A stretch of 60,000 bases of DNA from contig NC_079883.1 of NCBI RefSeq assembly GCF_029227915.1, forward strand, positions 2,792,001-2,852,000, written 5' to 3'. The notes beneath the pieces were generated by a model. The model was given only the letters and a program-made list of their open reading frames with translations. It did no database searches and was not told where the DNA came from. Position 1 is the stretch's first letter. Every line of letters begins with the position of its first letter. Shown in pieces: positions 24,101 to 34,988 of this stretch. The stretch comes from Hydractinia symbiolongicarpus. Its lineage: Eukaryota > Cnidaria > Hydrozoa > Anthoathecata > Hydractiniidae. The translations under genes and the position numbers were made by a program.

Positions 24101-27100
24101 ACCAAAGCCGGTTTTATTTTAGCGACTATGCTACAAACTTACTTCGTCATTCAACTTGGAAGAAGAATCCGTCAATACTGTAATATCATTTGTCATGTTT
24201 TTCGCCTGAAGAGAATAAGACTATGATTCATTGCAAGAATAGTAAAAAACAATTTGGAGAAAGGAAATGATGCAAAATATATTTAGGTGATATAAAGGCA
24301 GTTTTCAACTGTCCTCAGAAACAAACAAAATAAAATACTTTTGCAGCCATCCATTCTTTTAATGCTAACGTTTTGTTTGTTTGTTCGTCTATAGATTTCT
24401 TGATCAACGACGTCTGAAAATGAAAGAAGATCGCAATTAATGAATCCATTTTTTTTAATCATAAAAGAGGCCCGTATTATACCTCATTTTTAAAATCCAG
24501 CGAAGATCTTAGTAGCGCATCAACTTCGCTTGTAATGTTCTCTGTCTGAAAAAAACAAAGAGGAAAAATATATATTGTGATATAGTCAATTGTAAAAAGA
24601 AAGAAAAAAAAATTTAAATGCATAGCATAATTTATTGCATAAAAGACAATAAAAACGGCCAACATACCTTTGAAGTTACCCATTCTTCTAAAATTGATGT
24701 TTCATTTTTCTGCTTGTTTAAAGAATTCATCATAGATTTTGTCTGCAAAGTAAAGTTTTTATAATAATGTAATAAAATAATATAGTTATTATGCGGTATA
24801 AAAAAATAATATAAAGAAATAAGGAAAATATAAACATACTTTCAAGGTCGTCCATTCTTTTAACTCTATCGTTTTATTTCTTTGTTCGTCTATAGATTTT
24901 TCGATCAACGTCGTCTGTAATAGTGAAAAATATGTTTTATAACAATTAGAATACGGCTTATTTATTTTTTAATTTAACTTTATAAAACCCTCCTTTGGGT
25001 AGAACACAACTGTAATGTTTTTGTTTTAGCAAACAGAAGAAAAAATATATATCGTGATATAATTGTAAAGAGGAGAAATCAATTTAAATGCAAAGCATCT
25101 TGCACAAAATGAAAAAAATAAAGGTGCTTTAAATACCTTTGAAGTTAACAATTCTTCTAACATTGATGTTTTATTTTTCTGTTTGTTTAAAGAATTCATC
25201 ATAGATGTTGTCTGCAAAGTAAATTTTTAAAGTTTATCAGTATTTTAATTGTACTGAAAATTTCATTCCTTGACCTTTATATCTGTACTGACAGCATTGA
25301 AGATAGTGTCTACGTCAGCAGATTAAAAGGGGCATGTCTTACGACAACCCACATACTGTACCTCGGTATTCAACTTTAAAGAAGAGTTCATCAATACTGC
25401 AACATCATTTGTTAAGTTTTTCGCCTGAAAGTGAAAAAAACAATCGGTGAAGAAGAATAATGTAATAAAATATAGTTCTTGTGCGGTAAAGAAGTAGGAT
25501 GTTATGTATTTCTTATAGGAAACATGGAAAATATAAACATACTTTCGAGGTCGTCCATTCTTTTAATGCTATCGTTTTAATTCTTTGTTCGTCTATAGAT
25601 TTTTCGATCAACGTCGTCTGTAATAGTGAAAAATATGTTTTATAACAATTAGAATACGGCTTATTTACTTTTCAGCCTAATTTTAAAACGCCTTGCTTTT
25701 GGAAGAAAAAAAGTGCTTTAATTTATAATTAGCTAAAACGCGAAACAAATATCACTAAGTGGCCAGTAAAAACACATCTGTAAAAAAAGGTTTAAATATC
25801 TTATAAATATTAAAGACTTCTTTTTATTAAAAAAATGGATGTTAATTTCAATCAAAAAGCGCGAATGACAACAGTTTTTGTTTCATGTTTTACTAAAGTT
25901 TTTGAATTTAACAAAGCATTAAAAAAAAAACACAGAATAAAAATAATAGTTTAGAAAATAATACCATTACACTGGACATTATTTCTAAGGGGATAACAAC
26001 GCATGCCTTTGTCTGTCGGAGACACACACTTGGAAGTAGCGCATTATTAAATAAAACTAGTTGTATGACCCGTTAAATAATCTACTAACACATACATTCA
26101 GTAAGTTATTAATCTTTCACCATAAAAGTGATTTTTGTCAATTTTGGTTAATTTTAGAAGCCCGGAATAACCAAGACGAAAAAACAAAACAATGATAAAT
26201 GCTTTTATTTATGTTAAAATGTATTTTTACGATAATACTAATAAAGCACGAATATGCACTGTATTCTGAGCTAATAAAATTATTTTTATCACATTCTTCG
26301 ATCTTTTTGCGCTATATCGGAAAATGTAGTCAAATGGAAAAAGCCTTGAAGGTGGTCGACTGTAGTGACTTACACAAATGTCAAGCTAATGGCGATGGAA
26401 AAGTTAATGAGCACGGCGGACAAAAACAGCAACTTAATCATCTTAAATATTATATTGGGTATCAAAATATCACTGGAAATGACAGAAAAGCTCCCTATAT
26501 TGGATATCCATGACCTTACTTTTAACTCAAACTTTCTGATAAAATAAACGTCAAACCTTTTCAAACCGTCAAACCCAAACTAGCTAGCTAGCTATATCCT
26601 TCGAAATTTTGCATAGAAACATACAAGTTTATTGTACATAAAGCCAGTGTAAGCAACAAAGACTTCAAAATCTTTTAAAGCTAGTAAGATAGCATTTTTT
26701 ATCAAATCGGCTTTTTGTGTTGTCTCCGCTGCCTCGTTAGAATAAAATTTCGATTTACTGATATTCAATACTCCTTACAGACTGTAGTTTATTTTACTGT
26801 CAAAAAGAATACTAAGGAAAATTTTTTTTTTTGAAAATAAAAATAAAAAAGTAGCAAATTCATCATAAAAAATTAAGTATTTATAACAGGTTGTCTAGAC
26901 GTCTATGTGGTTCTAAAGTGTGTATAATTTTTTGCACCTTGACCTTTTGAGTGGTCCGTTTATTACACGCTATTCTTCGGAAATTGAGCTTATTGAATTG
27001 ATAAGAACTTCCATATGGATAAACTATATAATATGAAAAATATTTGATTTACTTTATTATTTAACCATGCCGCCATTTTTTGATTAGAAGTCACCTGTTT

Positions 27101-30100
27101 AACAATATCTTTTGTCTAAAAGCGAAAGAGACAGATTTTATCATGCTGACAGTTGCTACAATCCAAAACATTTCTTGTTTTATAAGATTCCAAAGACGGA
27201 TTTCGTGAATCGATTTGGTGGGGAAGCAAGAACATAAGCATATAATTAAAATCACATTTCCACTCTTTTTTGCCAAAGTAATGTTTTGAAAAAGTAGAAT
27301 CAAAACAAAGGAAACTGCGCATGCGTATATACATTTTATTATTGAATAAACCTCAAAGAATCCGCCTTCACAAGGTTTTAAAAAGATCATAGTCTCATGG
27401 TAGGTATGATATAGCTATATTTGTATTTAATGTGGAATAGTAAGCCGATAAATTTTCGTACCTGGTTAAGAAATGTCTCGGTTTTATTTTCTTGGAATAT
27501 AACTCTGTCTAACATTTCATTTGTCTAAAATGTTAGAAAATATCGACTTATATCACATAACGTGGATAACAGATCCAACTCCTTTTTTTTCAACTTCCAA
27601 AAACCTGCACTAATCACTAATTTTTGAAATCCTACTTTCGGGAGTTGTCATGACAACTTTTTTGGCAAATGTGGTCCCAGAACAAGTAATGCGGATATTT
27701 TTATCTTCGTTTTACAGCACTCTTAAAGAACGGGTCCCGTTGCAGGCAAAAACAGCCACACAATTGAAGCGCCACAGCTCCTGAAGACTAAGATGTTATG
27801 AAAAGCGCTCCCATGTTTTAGAAAGAGAATGAATTGGACTAAAAGGTACTAAAAAAAAGAACAGCAGAAGACAAATGGTTATAGCATTTTCCTTTCTTGT
27901 TAGTTAAAAAACCTAGAAGCTCAAAACAAGTGCAGACGATTTGTGAGACGTACCTTATTGTTGAGATGAATTGTTAAATTTTCTTCTTTAAGGATCCTTT
28001 CAAATGCTAAGCTGACCTAAATACCATTTTATCTCTTTAGACATCTCTTTAGGCTCGTACCATTTTTATCAGATCAAGAAGACACCCGAGCAGTGTATTC
28101 TGAGAAAGAGTTTGGAAGAATGTTTCGCCAGTCATTGACGATTAAGCCATTTATATCTCATTAGTCGACATCTAAACATACCGTATTCTGGATAATTGTT
28201 GTGAAATTTGTGAAAGCCTTCGTCTGATTAGACATTTCTTCAGCCTAAGAACGTAAAAGCATAATATCACTGACCTGCACCTTATAGGTAGAGTTCTCGC
28301 AGTCTATATAGAGGGTGTTAGGTAGATATCTCGTCCAAACCATGTAAACAGTGATAACAATGTTATCTATCACCTATATCTTATTATACGCATTTCGTGA
28401 AAACAGGAAAGGCGTTGGAGAAAGCATTTAATCGTGTTTCAGGTAAGCGGCCGCCGTCTTTCAGGTGAGCAGCCGCCTTATTATTATAGAGAATCGTCAT
28501 GAATATCGTCATCGTCAACTATAATTTCTTCCGATACTCGGAATGGCTTATTATGAAGATCATTATTGTAGCATTTAAATGCACGTGTTTCAAAGAGCTT
28601 CATTGAAGGGGCACATATTAAAAAGAGCATTTATTAAAAAAGGCATTGAAAAAGGGTGTATAATCGATGGGACGTCTAAGGGTCGTTCATTCAAAGCATT
28701 AGGGGGAAATTAACTTTTCTTATTTTTCCTACTTGTCCGCCGTATTTGGATTGTAGAATAATCGAGCATATAGAGAACCCACAGTCAATCTGTCTTTTAT
28801 CACGGAACGGTTTTACAGAAAAAATGAAATGAGCCAGCGCTTGTATACAAATAAAAACAAATTTGTAAAATTGTTGTGAAACCTTACCAGTATTGTTTGT
28901 TTTTCACGTGAGACTGATAAGCTTTTCGTTAGTGAAACTATCTAAAAACGTTTAAAAAGATATTCTTATCGTCTTCACTATAGAAAAGAGGCAACGTGAA
29001 TGAGAAACTAGGTCAAACACATATTCATTTCTCGTAACCAGCACGTCATAAAGAAAAAGAAGAAATTTGCAAACTGTAATGGAAATGGAAATGCTTTACT
29101 GCACAATTGTTTTACGGTGGGTTCGAAAAGTTGGTTTTCTGTTTTTGAAAACACAGGTTTTATGTTGTCTGTGGGATTAAAAATAGCGGTCGCTGGTCGC
29201 TTTAGACAGGTGGTCGTCTTACAAAGTAGCAAATGATCATAAAACACATTAGGGGATGGGTGGGGGTGGACGTGGTCGTTTCAAACAGGTGGCCATCTTA
29301 TACAGGAGGTCGTTATAGCAGACTTAACTGTACAATTAGTCAAAATTAAAATGTTTGAACAAAACAGTTCAAGATACATCTAAACCTTTTTAAATCGGAC
29401 ATTTGCAAAACAAAAATTTCGGTTTTTTGCGACTTAAATTGTCCTATATTTAATTTACACAGATTTTATGTTGTCCTTGGAATACTGATTAGAAGTCTCT
29501 TGCAGTTATTTCTTTTACCAACCAAAAGAAGGTAATAAAACAGAAAAACAGTACAATAAAGTATAGAGCTCTTGTAAAAACATTTAAGAAAACTATTAAT
29601 CAAAATAATAATAATTAATAAAAAAAATGCTAATTTCCGTTTTAATGGTAGTCCATTTCTCCCTAAAGGTCAAGAGTCTCTTTAGGTATATGTCCGGGAC
29701 GAATTAAAATGTCGGGTTTTAGTGGTGTCCACTGCAGAGGATGCCACCTTTCGAAAGATTCCATACCTTTAGGTTAAATTATTTGGTTTTACATTACCGA
29801 AAATTTATATATTTATAACCTAGTTAACTAATGTGTCAGAGAAAATCCCTAATTCAAATCCACCAATTAACACAAAATATTTCCTTAGAGCAAACCCCAA
29901 ATTACATCCAACCAATGAGAACAAGGTCAGCGTGGTCACATCCTGCCCTCGTAAATATTACAAGGATTGATTATATTTGTTCGGGTGAGTGAAGTCATTT
30001 GCGCTTAAAACAAAGGGTTTTCTGATAATAATCACGTGAGTAAAGAACAATAGAAGTCACCAATCAAAATGCGTTGTCAATATTCTTACGCAGGAAGTTC

Positions 30101-33100
30101 GTTACAAGCGTAATCTTTCTCACATTAAATATTCCAATTTGCAGGTAGTAAAAATATTTATGCTTAATCTCCTGGCTACTGACTGCTAAAAACAAACAGA
30201 AACAAAATACCTATACTTTCTTCATATAAGAAATATTGTAGCCCAATTTCTAAGACGCCTTGCTTTTCAAAAGCCTTCTAACAATATAATACCTGTACTT
30301 TCAAAGATGTTATCACACCCGCTTGAGCTGCTAGCTTGTCTGTAATGTTGGAAATCTAAACAAAAATTATATGATTTAATTAAAGCAGGCTTTGAACAAG
30401 ATTCTCCAAAAAAAATAGATGAGCAGGCTCTAAATTATCGACTATATCTTCTTTTAGTACTTGAAATGGTTTATTATGTATAATAGTTCTTGGGCAAAGC
30501 AGGATTCGACTCATTGGTAAACTAGGACAAATCTTAACACAAAGAGCTAACTATAGTTATGTCTGGTTCAAAAGTGAGGGAAAACCTTAAAATTAGACAT
30601 GTTTGCTAAAAGAAGTACCATGTTAGCCCATTTAATCCCATAGACTTACTTGCATGTATGCTATCGCTAAATGTTTATGCGTCTATAACTTTTAATCGGC
30701 GCGAAGGATGGAATTTGGGAAGCGGTTGAAAGAGGTTTACCTGATTGAAGTGGGCATGGAAACGTCAAATCGTTGCAATAACTACATAAAGAGAAATTAA
30801 AATGCCACTCTTCGAACACTTGAGAAATGTTTTCACCTTAATACTCATCTGTTTTATTGTTTTATCTGGAACAGTCAGTTTTGAAGTTAGTCCTGCAATC
30901 TAAACGTGGTAAGGCCGTAACAATACTTTGACGTCAAGGCAATAATAATGATTACAAGGTAAACATATAGCTAAACTTACATTCTTTTGTTGCGTATCTA
31001 GAAAAACAAACATGAAGATTTTAGCTAATTCGTTATTTTTCTGTAAATGCCAAAGTATTCATATGCATGTCTTGTTTTAAAATCGGGAGCTATTTGTATT
31101 ATGACTTAAAGCCATACTTGTTGACAAACGTACGCTTTTTTGCCGCTATTGTTGTCTTCCTGTGTCGTAGTTAGCTTTAGCTTTTAAAACTGGTACAAAC
31201 ATGGCCGATAATTTAATTCTTACCTGTCAGAAGTTTCAATTTCTCTGACAATACAGTCAAATCTTCCACCTAAATTTTTAAAAATTAAGTAAAAGTCTTG
31301 GATAAAATGCATAAAAGAAAATTACAAAAACAATATATACCTTTCGCGACAACTTTTGCACCTAAAAGAAGGAATATATGATCTCCTACAATGTAACAAT
31401 AAATAATATTGATGCAAAAATTTCTAATTTGTACTTGGTGGATATTTCAAGTTTGTATATATTTTAAATCCTTATGCATGAATGAACACACACACACAAA
31501 AACAAATTTTAGTTATGAGTTCGTTATGCATGGAGAAAAACAATTCCCCTCTTGTTAACGATTTTTTGGATGTCTGATCTTCACAATTTCCATATCTGAA
31601 ACACAAGCATTCTATTCGTTGAATAGTACACCACGAGCTTTCTACGTGTTAATTATTAGAACACGAGTGTTATGTCTTGAGTAGTAGAACAGGAGTGTGT
31701 ATGTCTTGAGTATTAGAACACGAACGTTGTATGCGTTTAGTAGTAGAACACGAGTGTTCTATGTGTTGGGTAGTATAACACGGGTGTTCTATGTTGTGAG
31801 TAGTAGAACACGAACGTTCTATGTGTTGAGTAGTGGAACACGAACGTTCTATGTGTTGAGTAGTAGAACACGAGTGTTCTATGTGTTGAGAAGTAGAACA
31901 AGAGTGTTCTATGTGTTGAGTAGTAGAACACGAACGTTCTATGTGTTAAGTAGTAGAACACGAATGTTTTATGTGTTGAGTAGTAGAACTCGGGCGTTCT
32001 ATGTGTTGAGTAGTGGAACACGAACGTTCTATGTGTTGAGTAGTAGAACACGAATGTTCTATGTGTTAAGTAGTAGAACACCAGTGTTCTATGTGTTGAG
32101 AAGTAGAACACGAGTGTTCTATGTGTTAAGTAGTAGAACACAAGTGTTTTATGTGTTGAGAAGTAGAACACGAGTGTTCTTTGTGTTGAGAAGTAGAACA
32201 CGAGTTTTCTATGTGTTGAGTAGTAGAACACAAACGTTCTATGTGTTGAGTAGTAGAACACGAACGTTTTATGTGTTGAGTAGTAGAACTCGGGTGTTCT
32301 ATGTATTGAGTAGTAGAACACGAACGTTCTATGTGTTGAGTAGTAGAACACGAACGTTCTATGTGTTGAGTAGTAGAACACGAACGTTCTATGTGTTGAG
32401 TAGTAGAACACGAGTGTTCTATGTGTTGAGAAGTAGAACACGAGTGTTCTATGTGTTAAATAGTAGTAGAACACGAGTGTTCTATGTGTTGAGTAGTAGA
32501 ACACGCGTATTCTATGTGTTGAGTAGTAGAACACGGACGTTCTATGTGTTGAGTAGTAGAACACGAATGTTTTATGTGTTGAGTAGTAGAACACGAATGT
32601 TTTATGTGTTGAGTAGTAGAACTCGGGTGTTCTATGTGTTGAGTAGTAGAACACGGACGTTCTATGTGCTGAGTTGTAGAACACGAACTAGTTGAACACG
32701 AACGTTCTATGCGTTGAGTAGTAGAAGACGAATGTTCTGTGTGTTGAGTAGTAGAACACGAATGTTTTATGTGTTGGGTAGAAGAACACGGGTTTTTATA
32801 TGTGTTTAGTAAAACACTAACATTCTATCTTTCACCATATCCAATGTGTGTAATTTATTTACTGTGCGAATGAATGAAGCAGGTTCTCTTCAGGAATACC
32901 GCACTAAAATTTAAAAAGGAAGAAAAAAGCAATCCTGAAGATAAGACATTTGTTTATTGACAATAAAAGCGACATTAACTTTACGGGAAACATATTTTGG
33001 AAAAACAATTTCTTACAATTTTTCAGTTAAGATCACTTTTGACGTATAAAGTTTCCACTCTTTGTCCGAAATGTCCTTGTTCTAAATTTATCGCTCCTAA

Positions 33101-33371
33101 AGTAAAAACCAGACAGCGAGCTAACAGATGGGTTCACCTTTCGCTCAAGTGTTCCAGTGTCACCATGACTGATCACTCCTACAACCATTAAAATAGTAAC
33201 GGTGGAAACTGCGATGACTAGAACAAACAGTATTATGAAAGCAATTGTGTGGCGCCTCGTCATGTTTGCAGGATAAATATTTGTCTCCTTGTACGTTGAA
33301 TTTTTCTCTGGAAAAATCTTTTTGTAATCAAACTGATTGTCTGTTTCGTCTGCTATTGCGGTCATCTCCAT
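18185..33371 (-). CDS. Type II membrane protein, glycosylated coiled-coil stalk and WSC-like C-terminus
   Basis: Not recognised as a named protein. Thirty exons join in phase over 2103 nt (700 residues plus stop). Exons 1-11: 33371-33138, 31361-31341, 31269-31224, 30997-30981, 30899-30837, 30355-30293, 28941-28888, 28244-28182, 28016-27954, 27524-27462, 27115-27053. Exons 12-20 are listed under 23867-25617. Exons 21-30: 23354-23292, 23110-23036, 22305-22255, 22165-22103, 20556-20482, 19960-19898, 19719-19666, 19010-18944, 18643-18619, 18362-18185. Exon 1 encodes about 40 cytosolic residues ending in RR and one membrane helix (about residues 41-67), so the rest should be extracellular. The stalk (about residues 79-630) is heptad-like helix rich in N-x-S/T sequons and free of proline-rich stretches. 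The last two exons give GGCF, KCVEAC and ECYC, the spacing of a shortened WSC domain. The ATG directly follows TTTAG, suggesting a 5' UTR intron or a spliced-leader acceptor. A scavenger-receptor-like role is possible but unproven. Confidence 0.72.
18680..18745 (-). pseudogene. Decayed copy of exon 28 of the coiled-coil gene
   Basis: On the minus strand this stretch resembles exon 28 (19010-18944): both hold a segment like AATGAACTTTnAAnAAAT followed by a GCAATnAAA block. Here the frame has an in-frame TAA and no proper donor. It lies in the intron just downstream of the true exon and looks like an old tandem duplicate that lost function. Confidence 0.5.
20888..21370 (+). mobile_element. Probable TTAA-anchored element with G-rich end
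   Basis: The left end is TTAA|CCCTATTCGGTCCGGGG followed by a long G run, similar to the left end of the MITE at 17594. The right end was not located; a second G run occurs at 21648-21657, so the element may extend there. It is non-coding and lies in the intron between exons 24 and 25 of the coiled-coil gene. Confidence 0.45.
21667..21915. repeat. Direct repeats around a 32-bp perfect palindrome
   Basis: A segment of about 24 bp (TGTAAATACGCTATTTGCTA then TCGA) occurs at about 21667-21690 and again at 21892-21915. Just before the second copy, 21859-21890 is a perfect palindrome made of TTCTTAAACCACAATC and its complement. It is intronic in the coiled-coil gene. Confidence 0.85.
22490..23015. 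mobile_element. MITE with TTCGCGAGAATT inverted ends
   Basis: The left end GGAAAAAATTTTCGCGAGAA is the reverse complement of the right end TTCTCGCGAAAATTTTTTCC. The interior is rich in further TTCGCGAA-type motifs. It lies between exons 22 and 23 of the coiled-coil gene. A weaker relative is at 41150-41520. Confidence 0.75.
23867..25617 (-). other. Tandem exon cassette cluster (exons 12-20)
   Basis: Nine consecutive phase-0 exons lie at 25617-25543, 25424-25362, 25211-25137, 24914-24840, 24742-24668, 24545-24483, 24413-24339, 24205-24143 and 23941-23867. They fall into families. Three 25-residue exons read like T-x-LI-x-KSIDEQ-x-NKT with KEW near the end (exons 12, 15, 18; 20 is a diverged member). 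Two 25-residue exons share SMMNSLNKQKN and a T-S-x-LEE block (14, 16). Three 21-residue exons read AKN(L/M)TND or TENITSE (13, 19, 17). Intron DNA upstream of exons 12 and 15 is also nearly identical, so duplication was by genomic segment and recent for that pair. Confidence 0.85.
28600..28940. other. Intronic stretch with low-copy repeat hints
   Basis: Intronic sequence between exons 8 and 7 of the coiled-coil gene. A block around 28611-28680 (GCACATATTAAAAAGAGCAT-like) loosely resembles blocks at 8816-8890 and 59826-59905 and may belong to one repeat family. Nothing coding is seen. Confidence 0.3.
29160..29330. repeat. Short degenerate repeats of GGTGGTCGTCTTA type
   Basis: Several units related to CAGGTGGTCGTCTTA recur (ACAGGTGGTCGTCTTACA, CGTGGTCGTTTCAAACAGGTGGCC, ACAGGAGGTCGTTATAG). 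It looks like a decayed minisatellite or the end of a repeat element, inside an intron of the coiled-coil gene. Confidence 0.5.
31597..32830. repeat. 30-bp satellite array with palindromic core
   Basis: About 40 copies of a 30-bp unit, GTAGTAGAACACGAGTGTTC plus TATGTGTTGA, form an array in intron 1 of the coiled-coil gene. Because the period is a multiple of three, both strands stay open for more than 300 codons, giving artefactual repeat proteins. Each unit centres on TAGAACAC-GA-GTGTTCTA, an inverted repeat with 8-bp arms; variants carry GAACGTTC or GAATGTTC. The order of variants suggests unequal crossing-over. A 33-bp unit occurs once near 32455-32487. Confidence 0.95.
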
Positions 33372-34988
33372 CTAAAGAGCATTAGTAGAACGTTGCGTAA
33401 TTCTTGCTGACTTTATCCCTTCCTTCCCTTTGTGCTAAGTCTCATTGCTGAGTTAAAGAAGAGGCATCACGCCCATATTGACTACATCTTTTCTAACTTT
33501 CATTCTTGTTGCATCTTTTTATCATAAACCTATTCGTGCTTGAGGAAGGGGATGATTCAGCGCCCTATTTAACATAAATTTTTATGGGCTTATACTTACA
33601 CTTCGATATTCCCTTTTCTGACTTTTATTTATTATACGCACAAGTCCTGTCATGGCAACATTTTTTTAGATTCTATTTTTTGAAATAAACTTTTTATTTT
33701 TTAACAAGCTTCAGGTGAATTATCAGTATTTATTGGTACATTATTTTTACCCACTTCAGCAAATTGGAAGAAGTTATTAGCAAAAACGCTTACATCAGCA
33801 ATTTTTTTGACCAAGTTGTTATTTAACGTCTGGGAAACAAGTTTCACATGTAATTAAACAACAACTTTAGAAATCAGAGAGGTGGGGCTAATCGCCCTCA
33901 GCATTGAGGAGCACCCATACACCCAGCATGAGTAGGATTTAGTTTAAGCGTGTATTAATTTTCGAGCAGGATTGTATTCGCTAATATAATTCTGCCAATT
34001 TGAGCATTCTTCTAGTGCATCAAATGAACAGAATTATATTAGCGAGCGTTTTGTATCAGGTTTTTATAAGGGTGTATTTCCCATACTAAAATGCACTTTA
34101 AACATTTTTTATATATAAGCTGAGAAATTCGTAGTCCTTTACTGGAAAGGAAAATTGATCATTTTCACAACATAAAACTTCTCACGTGACCTTTAGACAA
34201 TGCAGAAATATATATCTACAGAGCTTATCTTCATCATTATGATTAGCAAATGCTTATTTTTTTGGTAAATGTGAGCCAAAATATGTTTATAAACGTTATG
34301 CTTTTAAACAAAACACGTACATCAAGATTGCTGAAGGTAAAAACAATAGTAGGAAGCCTTGGGCGCGAAGTTGCCAAGAAATGCAACATAAAAATTAGAA
34401 AATGTTTTTACTTAACAGAAAGGTCATTTTGTAAGCTTTTAAAAAGATAATCACCTGGTCTATTTCTTTATGAAGTGTGTCAACAACACGCACCTTCGAT
34501 CTCTACGCAGCGTCCCCATTAACTAAAGAAGACGACAAAAAATCTGCTGTAGTCAGGAAAAGACAGGAATTGTCAGATATTTTAAGGTATTAGTATTAAC
34601 AATACATCTTTTGTGTAAAATTTGCAAGAATTTGCAGGAATTACTTCTTGTCAAAAAGGTAGTATCGTTGGTGGTCTTTAAATATAGAAATATTTAAAAA
34701 GTGTGTTTATCTTTTAAATTGTAGAAAAACTTGTAAAACAACAAGAAATTCTAAAACCATCGATCACGCAACATCAATTTTTATTCATCATTTTTTACTT
34801 CTTTTCACATGAAGAGATGATGAGAATTAGAAAAACTAGTAAACAATATCAGAGGGTTCGTATAAAGCACTTTCCATTCCTATTGTTTTAATTTTTGTAG
34901 GTGGAATACACCACAGAAGTCAAATAATTTGGTTTAAAAAACGAAAATGTTTGTACAAAATTGTGAAAAAATTTTTAAACAATAATGA
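33372..34988. other. Upstream region of coiled-coil/WSC gene
   Basis: Intergenic DNA holding the putative promoter or 5' UTR of the minus-strand gene starting at 33371 and the second TTAA-type MITE at 33525-33942. No other gene is supported; the short plus-strand open frame at 34250-34450 has no recognisable motif. Confidence 0.45.
33525..33942 (+). mobile_element. Second copy of TTAA-type MITE
   Basis: Homologous to 17594-18047 in the same orientation. It shares a left end like AACCTATTCGTGCTTGAGGAAGGG, the internal AAAACGCTTACATCAGC and TTTTTTTGACCAAGTTGTTATTT blocks, and a right end CAGCATGAGTAGGATTTA. The flanking TTAA sites are mutated (ATAA and TTTA), so it looks older. Confidence 0.65.

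Noticed and set aside
30735-30775. Possible minus-strand exon between exons 5 and 6 of the coiled-coil gene
   Set aside because: Length of 41 nt would break the phase-0 pattern and the sequence is not cassette-like.
31697-32695. 332-codon plus-strand frame (and a 315-codon minus-strand frame) of repeated SSRTR-(V/T)-FYVL type
   Set aside because: Artefact of a 30-bp satellite, open on both strands because the period is divisible by three; it lies in an intron and has no start or splice context.
31597-32830. Possible CRISPR-like direct repeat array
   Set aside because: Repeats abut with no unique spacers and the host is eukaryotic.
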